Positions 1 to 10,084 of a stretch of 64,000 bases of DNA are shown one piece after another; positions within the stretch are counted from its first letter, which is position 1; each line of letters starts with the position of its first letter. Location: positions 1,984,001 to 2,048,000 of the forward strand of contig JAKFAO010000001.1 in NCBI GenBank assembly GCA_021527695.1. Reading direction: 5' to 3'. A model generated the notes under the pieces. That model was not told where the DNA came from and made no database searches. It was given only the letters and a program-made list of their open reading frames with translations. The translations under genes were made by a program, and so were the position numbers. The DNA is from Naematelia aurantialba (taxonomy: Eukaryota; Basidiomycota; Tremellomycetes; Tremellales; Naemateliaceae).

Positions 1-1098
1 AAGGCGCATGTCACGCTGGCTATGGCAGCGTCGGCGAATCCGCTCTTACAAGAAAGTGAGGCGCGTGATCCGCATCTCTTCACCACGGCGTACAAACGCC
101 AACGGTTTTACATCTTTGGAAAACCATCAGAGTGAGTCGATGCGGTACCATCGTGGCTACCACTCTACCCGGTATCATGATGGACTCGCTATTATGGCTG
201 GCTGGCTATCACGATTATCGCGCTATCACGCCATCAAGCATGATCAACGGTTTGCAGCACGGCTAACTTGTTCAGCGAGGGAAAAGGGGGAGATCGCGAT
301 GTCTTCAACGAGCGGCCTACACGAGAAGACCAGACCGTGCAGGTCATGCAGGAGGAAGCGCCAAAACAGCTTGCGTCGTCATGTACTATCCACACGTCCA
401 TGGGGGATATCGTGAGTAGTGTCTCTTCTAGGCCACTTTTCTCGTGGTTCCGCGCTGACGGGATTTAGCGTCTCAAGCTCTATCCGCAATACGCTCCGAA
501 AGCCGTCGAGAACTTCCAGGAGCTCTCAAAGCGGGGTAAGTGTCGCCTCTCGTGTCTTGTCCTTTGTGGAGTATCGTGTTGTCGTCTCGTAAGTTGGCTG
601 ACGCGAGACGGGAATAGGGTATTACAACAACCTCATCTTCCATCGCGTCATCAAGAAATTCATGATCCAGGGTGGCTGTCCATTCGGTGATGGGACAGGT
701 GGAGAATCGATATGGGGCGGTAATTTTGAAGACGAGTTTCATCCGAAAGCGCGACACGATCGGCCGTTTACATTGTCCATGGCGAATGCGGGGCCGGGGA
801 CGAACGGGAGTCAGTTTTTCATCACTACCGTGCCGACGCCATGGCTGGACAACAAGCATACGTGAGTGGCGCCCTCCAATTCCCTCCATTCCCTTCCACG
901 CAGCTAGCGCTGGCCATCCACGTCCGATAGACTGGCGTGCATGAACGTGTGTTGGGTGTAGATGCTGATGATGCCAGGGTGTTTGGCAGAGCAGTTGGCG
1001 GGCTGGAGATCATTTCAGACATTGAGAATGTCGCTGTGGATCCAAAGACGGACAAGCCGTGGGACGACGTGCGGATATCGTCCATCTCGATCGACTAG
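1..1098 (+). CDS. PPWD1-type peptidyl-prolyl isomerase (cyclophilin), 5' truncated by window edge
   Basis: This is the 3' part of a spliceosome-associated cyclophilin. I read exons 1-131, 276-411, 469-535, 618-861 and 978-1098; each junction keeps phase and removes in-frame stops. The first visible exon encodes the linker that follows the WD40 propeller in PPWD1 proteins ([12 protein letters not shown], then YKRQRFYIF), so the missing upstream part should be WD40 repeats. The rest is a complete cyclophilin domain starting at TIHTSMGDI. Catalytic and cyclosporin-site residues are present: [25 protein letters not shown], and the Trp in [11 protein letters not shown]. The family isomerises prolyl bonds and is found in spliceosomal C complexes. 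Gene identity is secure; the N-terminal WD40 part is inferred because it lies outside the window. It ends 359 bp before the FKBP12 gene on the same strand. Confidence 0.92.
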
Positions 1099-1457
1099 CT
1101 GGGGAGGTCGGTCGTTCTAGCTCCTTGATTTGGTGGTTCCTCGGGCCACATGCAGACACTCGTGTCAGCGGCGCTGTGGTAGTGCTCCGACTTGGCGTCG
1201 TGGGACTGTGCACAGTCTCCCAGATGCATACTCAATCTCCCCAGACCATGCATACTCAATTTCCCCAGATATGCATGCTCAATCTCCCCAGACGCATGCA
1301 CATTCTTCAATGCCACTGCCATGTCAAGGCAGAGCCAGGTATGCCACACTGCTGCGGGCGGAAACGCCGGCGCTCCACGTTTCTCCCTCCCTCCACCAGC
1401 ACGTACGAGTATAGCGCCCTCGATCCTGTCGCTTGCTCGTCCTTGCTTGAAGATCGA

Positions 1458-1544
1458 ATGTTGAGGACCTCTCTCCGTTCGATAGCCAAAACCACTGCTC
1501 CACTCGTACACAGCTACCGCAACTTTCACGCTACAGCCATCAAA
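1458..1544 (+). other. Candidate mitochondrial targeting extension of FKBP12
   Basis: These 29 in-frame codons between an upstream ATG and the canonical FKBP12 ATG encode [20 protein letters not shown] followed by RNFHATAIK. The segment is basic, hydroxylated, free of acidic residues and open to the start of FKBP12, as expected for a cleavable matrix-targeting signal. Use of this start is an inference. Confidence 0.55.
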
Positions 1545-2616
1545 ATGGGCGTTACCGTCGAGGTCAGCGTTCCCCTCCCATCTCCTCACGCCTTCTCAAT
1601 CCTCCCCCTTCAAGCCATCATGACTTCTCCCTCACGCCCCCTTCAACGTTTTCTCCCATTCACCCATTCACCCATTCACCCATTCACCCATTCACCCATT
1701 CACCCATTCACCCATTCTGCCGTTCTCTTTCTCTCCTTCTCTCCTTCTCTCCCTCTCTCCCTCTCTCCATCCTTCAACGTCCAGCCTTGACCCCAGGATA
1801 CCTTGACAAGTCGCGACCAGAACCACGCTGACGCGTACCTTGTTCTCCTCGTAGACTCTCTCTCCTGGAGATGGCAAGACCTTTCCCAAGTCCGGGGATA
1901 CGGTGCACATGCATTGTGAGCGCTGTTTCGTCTTTCTCGTCATTGTCTGCTCTGTCGACTTGCTCCTTCTCTCCTCTTTATCCCTCTTCTCTTCTCTTTC
2001 CAGTCTTTCAATCTCTATCATGGAACCCATCACATCATGGACCCATTACGCCCGTCATGCTATGGACCCATCACACCCATGGATCTATCCCACCATCGAA
2101 CCATCGCACACACCACGCCCGTCACGCCATGGACCCATCACACCACACCCTCGAGCATCGTACTGACACCCACAGACGTCGGCACCCTCCAGGACGGCTC
2201 CAAGTTCGACTCGTCCCGCGACCGCGGATCGCCGTTCGTCACTGCCATTGGCGTGGGGCGCGTCATCCGAGGCTGGGACGAGGGCGTCGTGCAGCTGTCC
2301 CTTGGGCAAAAGGCCAACCTGATCTGCACCCCTGACTACGCCTATGGTGAGCCCCCAGCCTAACTAGCTTCCAGCAACCCCGCTTCCACCCCTCCAGTCC
2401 CGATCAACCCAGCCTCCCTCTTCCCTCTGTGTATAACTAGACTTTGGTACCGCTTGTCCCCTCCATTAGCGCTGACACCTCTCAGGTCCCCGCGGCTTCC
2501 CCCCCGTGATCCCGCCGAACGCGACGCTCAAGTTCGAAGGTGCGTCATCTCTCGCTACTTGCCTGCCGGATTCAGCTGACCAGACACCTCTAGTCGAGTT
2601 GCTCAAGATCACGTAA
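1458..2616 (+). CDS. FPR1: FKBP12, FK506/rapamycin-binding prolyl isomerase, with possible mitochondrial long form
   Basis: The short form starts at 1545 (exons 1545-1562, 1855-1915, 2176-2346, 2486-2539, 2594-2616) and encodes 108 residues, the usual FKBP12 size. Drug-pocket residues are all visible: Tyr in HMHYVG, FDSS, the RVIRGWDEG core with its Trp, CTPDYAYG, and Phe in TLKFE. FKBP12 is a cytosolic prolyl isomerase; bound to FK506 it inhibits calcineurin, and bound to rapamycin it inhibits TOR. An in-frame ATG at 1458 adds 29 residues rich in Arg, Ser and Thr with no acidic residue, typical of a mitochondrial presequence. The upstream ATG has poor context (C at -3, T at +4) and the 1545 ATG has good context (A at -3, G at +4), so both forms could come from leaky scanning. 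Introns 1 and 2 are unusually long (292 and 260 nt) and repeat-filled. Confidence 0.95.
1664..1720 (+). repeat. Tandem 8-bp repeat in FKBP12 intron 1
   Basis: The 8-mer CCCATTCA is repeated about seven times, followed by CT-rich sequence to about 1775. It lies wholly within intron 1 of the FKBP12 gene and is non-coding. Confidence 0.9.
2025..2160 (+). repeat. Imperfect dispersed repeats in FKBP12 intron 2
   Basis: Several degenerate copies of ATGGACCCATCAC, mixed with ACGCCCGTCA-like segments, make up most of the 3' half of this 260-nt intron. No snoRNA boxes were found in it. Confidence 0.65.
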
Positions 2617-2793
2617 CTGCTGTCCCAATCCAATAGACAGACGTACAAGACAGGTGCCCAGTGCAGCAGTGGCAGTGTGACAGTGAATGGCCAGGTCAAG
2701 CACAATGTAAACACAACATGCATCCAATGAAGCATGGCATGACGGCCCTTGCCACTAATCAACGCTACGGGCGTCACGATTGTAACCGCGTCT

Positions 2794-5040
2794 CTACTCG
2801 GCCACCGGCATCAGCTCCTCCTCGTCCTCTGCGTCGAACGCGTCGTCCGGCACTTTGTACAGCCGCACAATGGGCTATGCGGAATCAGCACATGACAGAT
2901 TGGACCAGGCAAGAAACGCAAAATGCAGCGCCTTGACTGGAACAAGGGAATCGAGGCTCACGTTGTTGGGGTCTTTGACCAGGATGTACTTGCCCTCTGG
3001 CTGCTTGAGGACCAAATCGGCAATAGTGCGTACGATACCCCAACCGTTGTTGAGTGAGACGTTCATCTGGCGCGCAAAGTCGGCGGGCTTGTACGACTGC
3101 ACGCCGACGATGACGTGTCGCTGAGTGTCGCGGGGGTTGGCGCGAGAGATGTACCTGAGCAGTCAGCGCTGTATCGCCCCAGTCATCCCGGTATCATTGT
3201 CTAGGTGTCGCTGTGTCCAGGTATTACAGTAATCGGGCATTGCAGTATCCAGGTGTCACCGTGTCCCTGTGTGACAGTGTCCAGGTATCGTAGATGTACC
3301 CAGGATCGGGAGCCCAGAGGGGGTAGACGAAGGACGGGGTAGACGAATAACGGCACTCACCCCATCTTCATCTGGTCGACACCTGCGAGGATGCCCTGGA
3401 CGGCCCACCGGGCGAGTTTGGCGCTGTTGTTCTTCATCTCGCCAGCGACGATCGCGCCCCTCTGCGTGTCGAGGTACTTTCTCCACTCGAGCGCCTTGGC
3501 GGCACCGCCCTGAGCCTTGGGGTCAAACTCGTTCAACGCCTTTACAGTGACCAAGCTATCCTTCTTGCCCTGGTACGCGTCGACCTCGGTACGCAGGACG
3601 AGGTCGAGCTCCTCGTCCTCGGCGACTGACAGGTCAAACTTCCGGTATCGGTACAGGCAAGAAGCGGGGAGGTCGGTCTCGTCCTCTGCAGAGTAGAACG
3701 GGTTGGGGTTGGGCTCGTAAGCCTTTGAGGTGGCCAGGATGACCTGGGACGAAAAGTTCTGGTTGATGTATGTCGCTTCGAGGGACAAGGAGCCCGACGA
3801 ATTGAGGTTGGTCGGGTCGTCAGAGTCGGCAGGCGGGTCTTGGGCATTCTCGTTGACGGTGATGTAATCGAATGGGCCGCCCTCGCGCTTGTCGATGAAC
3901 AGCTGGTCGCCTCGGCGATCCAGCACCAAATCCCACGAGTTGACGGACCGTGGCGCACACATGAGCACGGACAGAATCGCATCCGTCGCAAAGATCTGCC
4001 CGGCCCTTTTCTCAGCCAGCTTGTTCTGTCAGCTTTGCCACTGTCTCGATATTGATGGAGGATCTTGAGAAAGCTGAGACAGTGGCAGGGAGAGGTGACA
4101 TACCTGATTGATAATGGGGTCGTCCGAAGTCGAGGGGTTGTACCGGACGCGGTCGAGAATTTCCAGAGGCTTCTCGTTGCGCGTGTTGATGCGGTCGTAC
4201 GCCTTGTCGTATGCCTGGATTTTACCGTGCGCCTCGCTGGTGAATATCAGTATCAGCTGCACGCGGTGCAGTTTGGCCGTAGAGCTCACAGGTCCTCGGG
4301 AGGCTCAACGCTGAGGTTGAGCTTGGACAGCCGGCTGAACTCGATCTCCTCTATGATCTGCCAGTCGGGGCTGATGGTGACTGAGGAATCCCTCGTCCGC
4401 TGTGGCTGCACGCTGTCAGCTCCGCGCTTCTTGCCTTACTCTTGGTCGTGGCTGGAGAATGCAACAGAATCTGCCCGACAAACCTTGTTCCAATCGTTGT
4501 ACCCATTCCTGCCTCCTCCCCGACCGCCTCTGCCTCCGAACGCTCCTCGTCCGAAACCTCCCCGACCGCCTCTGGGAGCACCACGTCCGCCCAGGACATT
4601 CCCGCGCCCTCTGCCGGCTGCGCCGCGCATCGGTGTCCTTCCCCTCACGCCCGCCCGCGCACCACTGTCCACCAGCGAGAAGCTCTTCTCGTCCTCTTCG
4701 TGCACGTAGCCAAAGGCGTTGATCTCGCTCGCGCCGTACGCCTCGCGGCCCTGGCGCCGGCTCGGTACACCCGCCGCCCGTCCGCCCCGCCCCGTGGTGG
4801 GCTCGAGCGCAGGGTCGTGCCAGTCGGCAATACGTGTGATCTTGTCAGACTTGGAGAACGGCGCATATGGGATACTAAGAGCACACCTCGTCAGCTCGGA
4901 TGTGATGAAGCGCAGGGTTCAAACGGGCACGGTGAGCGTTGGACTGACTCTTTGAACTGCGCGGGAAGCGTGCTCGTACTTGGCCCCCACGAGCCGTCGT
5001 CGTTGTCGTGGATGCTGGGAAGGGTAAAGTCGAGCGCCAT
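2794..5040 (-). CDS. Translation initiation factor eIF3 subunit d
   Basis: Seven exons read on the minus strand (5040-4949, 4874-4484, 4405-4290, 4236-4104, 4025-3361, 3154-2962, 2874-2794) encode 556 residues. The protein follows eIF3d from end to end: an N-terminal FTLP segment, DIPYAPFSK, an acidic FHEEDE-like stretch ([14 protein letters not shown]), an Arg/Gly-rich insert, then the conserved cap-binding fold with [40 protein letters not shown] and KDPNN, and an acidic tail. In animals eIF3d binds the mRNA cap for non-canonical initiation; that role here is inferred from family. The Arg/Gly-rich insert (about nt 4500-4640) carries many RGG and RG units, is absent from the human protein, and would favour RNA binding. 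The start codon gives the expected family N-terminus. The first donor is GTCAGT. Confidence 0.95.
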
Positions 5041-5228
5041 GTCTGTGACCTTGTTGACCGGGTGAGACTCGAGTGACTCGCTGCTCTAACGACGAGACTT
5101 TTGGGCGAAACTGCTCACAGACCAAAAATCCCCATCTTTATTCGAGCCCGTCAATATTTTTGCCAGCCAGTGCTCAGTTTGCAAAATCTTGCAGCTCTTG
5201 TCTCTTCAACCTTCTGACATCCATCGCG

Positions 5229-8200
5229 ATGGAGGAGGACACGTTACTTCCACAGCCCGTGGCTTCGGGATCCAAGCCAAGGCAGAGACATCGCAAGGTA
5301 TCGCAGGCTGCTGCTCCTGCCGCCCCGTCTGCGCAAGAGGCAGAGGAAATTGCAACCGCTGTCCCTGTTTCCGTCAACTCAAATGGCTATGGGTCAGATG
5401 CTGCACTGCCAACTCTGGGCGAGTCGTCCAAGTCTGCAAATGTGACTGCGACCAAGCCGAAACGGCGGTCGAAGCCTAGAACAGGCGTAGAAGGCGACCG
5501 ACAACCTCTGCAAGCCGGCTCTGCCCCACCGCCAGTGTCCGAGAAGAAGAAGAAACGAAAGGCCGCAAAACTGCTAGCATTACAAGAGGGTCTGGCGACC
5601 ACAGCGCCTGCGGACACGCCATCGAAAATCTCTGCCAGGCAGCATGTCAAACAGGGCAAGACCAAGGCGAAGAAGCGGAAACAGCCTGATCAGAGCGAGA
5701 AATGGCCTGCAATACCCATCTCGCGAAACGAGGTTTCTCGCATACCCCCATTATGGTCTCAGGACGGCAAGTGAGCGCCACACCTCCCTCATAGCGTGCT
5801 CTGAAGCTCATATCTCTATAGATTCTACTTTATCGTCTCTGGCACGTCGATCTTTGCGCATTCCTCCCATGCCCCTGACTTTCCACGGCTCTCGACACTC
5901 AACTCGACCCATCCCTCGGGCCACCAGAAACCCATCACCTCTATCGTTCTCTCCCCCACCAACCCTTCGCAGCTCATCACTTGCTCTCTCGATGGGCTCG
6001 TTAAATTCTGGGACTGGAAGGACGGCAGCCTCTCGCGTACCGTCAACCTAGGCCGTAGTGGAGAGGAAGCCGAGCTGTATCACCTCGCAACCGGCATGGT
6101 ATACGACAAGTCGTATGTCTTTGCGACCATGTCAAAACTCCGCGACGCCCGCAAAGAAGCGCGGAATTTGGCTGGTGACTCCGCTGTCGCCCGGCACTAC
6201 CGCGTCGTTGCTGTCCCTGTGCTGGCTCCTGACGCTGCCGAGCCTAATCGCTATATCCTTGTTGGTCGCCTCTCGAATCCTCCTTCAGCACTCTTCGTCT
6301 CCCCACGACAGACCTACGTCGTTGCATTGGCTGCCAACAAGGCGTACACCTTCCGTTTGCCTTCATCGCCCGCTCCTGTGGACTCTGACACTTCCACATG
6401 GCACACGACACTGGTCAAATTCGTCTCGGACCATCCCTTCACCTGTGGCGCATTCGCGCCCGACTCGTCAGTGTCCAGCAAGAGCCCACAACGAGAAGAA
6501 TGGTTCGCCACGGGTGATCGCCACGGCGTGATCAAGCTCTGGCACGGACTTGGCGCTGCATTCAGGCAGCTTCGAGGTCCAGAGCTCACCCCCGGACAAG
6601 CTAGGGAAGGTGAGACTCGAGGTATCGAGAAGCGACTTCCGACTACACAACTCCACTGGCATGCTCACAGCGTTGCCGGTATTGCCTTTACACCGTCTGG
6701 CGCCCAGCTTCTCTCGGTCGGCGAAGAGAGTGTGTTAGTCCAGTGGCATCTTGCCTCTGGGAAGCGGGAATATGTGCCGAGGCTGGGTGGAAGTCCAATC
6801 GTCAACCTCGCTGTCAAGGCAGGGATGAAAGGGACTGAGGAGGAGTGGTGGATGGGCTTTTCGGATGGCTCCACCGTGCGAGTTGGAGCCAATTCCGGAA
6901 CAGTTTCCAGTGTTGGCCAAGGTATACGAGTCGGTGAGTGCAACCCATCCAAGAGACGATTCATCAGCCTAACACCACGTAGCTCAGAATCGTGCCGCTG
7001 ATATGCCTTACCCACTTGTGCTTCACCCGCCGACCTCGTCTCTGGTCATCCCTTCATCCCACCCCTCAACCTTGCAGTTTGTTGATCCGCTGGCGTCTAT
7101 CGTCTTGTTCGACCTCGAGGTCGCCCCTTCGAATCGCGTCGCCAGACGAGACGAGGAAGAGCTTCAGCCCGTCGTTGTTGAGAAAGTTGTCTTTTCCGAA
7201 ACGGCCGACTCGAAGTCAAAGTGGATGGCTACGATGGAAGGAAGAAGAGGCGACGACTCCGAAGGTGGAAGGGTCAAGAACCTGAAGATCTGGGAATGGG
7301 ACGGTAGCAGGTACACCATCAACACTCAGCTGCCTCGTCCACATGGCGCCGAAGACGTCACAAGCCTGATATTCTCCATCCCCATCGCTTCAGCATCCGT
7401 TGCCGGCGGTGCAGCGATGCCATACCTGTTGACAACGGCTTCTGATGGGTCTGTCAAGATCTGGCATGTGCGAGCAGTCAAGAAGGCGGAAGAAGGTACG
7501 TAGTCGTCTGCTCTCTCCCAGCACCTCAACCGCTCTGTTGCCTTTCTATGATGACCAACCAACACATACCTTCGTTCTTCCGCAGCCTTTGGCAGTGGGG
7601 AGTCATGTTCTGCAATCCTGATTCTTTTCGCTTCCGCTCCGTATCTTCTTATCCACGGGTCCGTGCCGCCGCTGATGCGCGCGTCAGGCAAGCCATCGAA
7701 GAAGGGCCCGATGTACGAACGTGAGTCGAACTTTCACTTCTGTACTCGGATTACTTGCTGCGCGATGTTCAAAGATGAGCAAAACTTTATCAAGCTCAAC
7801 AGTCCGAACACTATGTGGCTGTGGACACCCATTCTTCAACCCTCTGAGAACATCGCGCATCTTGTGCCATATAACGCTGCCACTCTGAGGCTTGCGTGGT
7901 CCCGGATCTCAGCTGACGGGCTGCAGTATACTGGACAACTAGATCGAGCTTCACCTATCGCTCGATGGCGGTTTCTGATTCAGCCTTCTCTCCCGACGCG
8001 ACCATCGTAGCCCTGGGTCATGGATCCCTGATCTCACTGTGGGATGTTGAGAGCAACATCCTGCTCAAGACTTTGGATACTGGTCTCGTTGGCAGTGTCA
8101 AGAATCTCGGCTTTGTCGGACGTGAAGGACGATATCTAGTGGCAGCCGGCGACAAGGGATTGGCCACATGGGATTTGCTTGCCTGCGAAGGTGAGCCCGT

Positions 8201-9515
8201 TCTTTCATGAATGAGAAGCTTGAACTGACTCTTATAGTCATGTGGTCACAGACATGTCCGGTCAACCACCTTGTGACGTTCCGCAACTCTTCCGACTTTG
8301 CTGTTACCTCGTTTAACACCAGCGGTCAGCTCGGATCCCAGCTAGCCATTTATACTGCAACCTCTGCCGAGGCGATCCGACATATCGCTGTCGAGCAAAC
8401 CATCGCTCACATCTGCGCCGTTCCATCCACGGCGTCCACATCCACGAGCAGCCATAGCAAAAGCAGCCCCGCTGCCCCGTCTCGATCCCTGCAATTCATC
8501 ATCTCCACGCCATCGTACGAGCTCTTCCGTATCGGTGACTCTACGTTCCAATCGAAAGCAGCACCAGCAGCCAAAGACGTATCCAAGGCTGTTCTTCCTG
8601 CCCAGCCAGCTTCCATTTGGCAGGAAATGTTCGGCGCCGATGCGTTCCTGGATGGCTCGGCCTCTGCCCCACTCGACGACGAAACCAAGGAAGCGAGATC
8701 GGCATTGCAGGCCCGTGCCAGGGCGTCCGGGCGACCGAGCGGAGTGTTCGACGGGCCGAGTCATACCCTCCCCCCACCGAGTTTGCTGTTCGACGCGTTC
8801 TTGGAGGAGATGCTAGCGATGAAGAAGGACGAGACGCGTGTCGAGGTCGTGCGTGCGGATCTCGGCCACCAACACGGACTCGTATACGACCGGTTGATGG
8901 AGGATGACGCCATCGCGGACGTGGGCGCGGACGTGGGTGGCGGTTTGAGGTTGTCCAGTGGGCGAGTGGGAGATATTGGCACGAGTAGGACGGTGAAAGA
9001 TGACGAGATTGAAGAGCTCGAGATGTTTTTCAAAGAGCTGTTGGCCGGTATGTTTTGTCTCTTTTGTCTCTTGCGTCGGCCTCAGATGGACAGTAGCAGC
9101 GGCTGATCGGTCAGGTTCGGCGGCTGGCTCTGCCCCGGCAGCCGCACCAGCGACAGCCTCGACGTCAGCTATCAAATCACGACACCCAGGAGCAAATGGC
9201 ACGCCTGGCAAAATAAATGGCACGCTTCGCAAAGTAAATGGCATACCTGGCAAAGTAAATGGCTCGCCTGGCAAACTGAATTCCACGCCTGGCAAACTGA
9301 ATTCCACGCCTGGCAAGGTCAATGGAACACCCAAAGCTTTGGCCAATGGTGATGCAGGGGCCAGTGGAAATGGCCCCATCCATGGCGATGGGGACAGGGA
9401 CGAAGATGACGCCGAAGATAATCGGGAGGTTCAGCCTCCGTCTAGTGATCAAGGTGAACCTGGGAGCGGGAGCAAGAAGCGCGGCAAAAAGCGCCGGGCG
9501 CCGAAAGGCGAATGA
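5229..9515 (+). CDS. UTP17: U3 snoRNP / t-UTP WD40 protein Utp17 (Nan1, WDR75)
   Basis: Six exons (5229-5770, 5822-6933, 6983-7495, 7927-8190, 8238-9047, 9115-9515) give 1213 residues, all phases agreeing. The protein has a Lys/Arg-rich nucleolar-type N-terminus (KKKKRKAAK), then WD40 blades typical of the WDR75 family: ITCSLDGLVKFWDWKDG, GDRHGVIKLWHG, TTASDGSVKIWHV, SFTYRSMAVSDSAFSPDA and HGSLISLWDVES. The family acts in the t-UTP subcomplex, coupling RNA polymerase I transcription to early 18S pre-rRNA processing in the nucleolus. The C-terminal domain ends in a low-complexity segment of about eight NGTPGKV-like heptads and a basic tail. The 431-nt intron 7496-7926 holds a C/D box snoRNA, fitting for a ribosome-biogenesis host gene. 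Identity is firm; internal splice choices are hand-made. Confidence 0.9.
7760..7858 (+). ncRNA. Intronic C/D box snoRNA with predicted 25S rRNA guide
   Basis: Within intron 7496-7926 of UTP17, the 11-mer GCGCGATGTTC (7760-7770) is exactly complementary to GAACATCGCGC (7848-7858), a perfect terminal stem. Directly inside the stem are a C-box-like AAGATGA (7772-7778, one mismatch to RUGAUGA) and a perfect D box CTGA (7844-7847). The spacing is that of a C/D snoRNA of about 99 nt. An internal stretch, 7790-7802 (TCAAGCTCAACAG), is complementary over 13 nt to the conserved large-subunit rRNA sequence CUGUUGAGCUUGA (rRNA sequence recalled, not searched). It sits just upstream of a D'-like CCGA (7804-7807). 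By the D+5 rule the predicted 2'-O-methyl target is the first U of the UU pair. No target was recognised for the guide upstream of box D. Confidence 0.75.
9190..9340 (+). repeat. Coding heptad repeats in the Utp17 tail
   Basis: About eight in-frame 21-bp units encode variants of NGTPGKV (NGTPGKI, NGTLRKV, NGIPGKV, NGSPGKL, NSTPGKL and so on). Each unit carries one Lys, giving a regular basic, flexible tail in the last exon of UTP17. Confidence 0.9.
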
Positions 9516-10084
9516 ACGTCAAGCCGCATCGCATGTCATCGAGCCATCGACTCGAGGCTACATTTGTAATCTCTACTATTTATCACCTGGCAGCTTGGCA
9601 GGACGCGTCGCAGCGGCCGCTACAGCTACGGGCGAGCAAATGATCATGTATCGGCATTGGCATTGGCATTGGCATTGGCATTGGCATTGGATTTGCATTG
9701 GCATTGGCATTGACATGGGCATTGCCACTAGCATTTAGCTGATGCTTATGGGTTGGTGTCTCCATGGATGCAGAGGGAGATGTGATGTATGATACAAGTG
9801 GAGCGTATGATGCGGCTCTATCGATCTATGGGACCCTCACTCCGCCTTCACGGATCACCCCGCCGCTACGGCTTCCTCCCTTCCGCGGCTATGGCTTCCT
9901 CATCCTGTCTACTGGGGGACGTCCGACCCGAGGCATACCTGACGTTGCCATGTCTCCAAAACAGCCATGGACCCGGCGCGCGACTCGACAGCCCGGCACC
10001 CAAGTCAAGCTTGATGTCTCTCTCCTATCAGGCACTGTGTTCGTGGTGAACACTTCAGGCCGACCGCCAAGGTGTAGTCTGGTG
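9516..10084. other. Intergenic region between convergent UTP17 and HIS6
   Basis: This 569-bp stretch lies between two 3' ends. It holds a hexanucleotide microsatellite (listed separately) and otherwise short unconvincing reading frames; no RNA gene was recognised. Confidence 0.6.
9653..9726 (+). repeat. Hexanucleotide microsatellite (GGCATT)n
   Basis: About a dozen near-perfect GGCATT units, with a few substitutions at the 3' side, lie in the intergenic DNA just after UTP17. The open frames across it (His-Trp or Asn-Ala repeats) are by-products of the repeat. Confidence 0.93.

Noticed and set aside
7549..7620. Second C/D snoRNA candidate in the UTP17 intron (ATGATGA at 7549, CTGA near 7617)
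   Set aside because: The flanks are both T-rich and cannot form a terminal stem, unlike the candidate at 7760-7858.
7588..8010. Open frame through the long UTP17 intron (115 codons)
   Set aside because: Phase and WDR75 conservation require a direct splice from 7495 to 7927; the frame has no WD40 features and overlaps the snoRNA.
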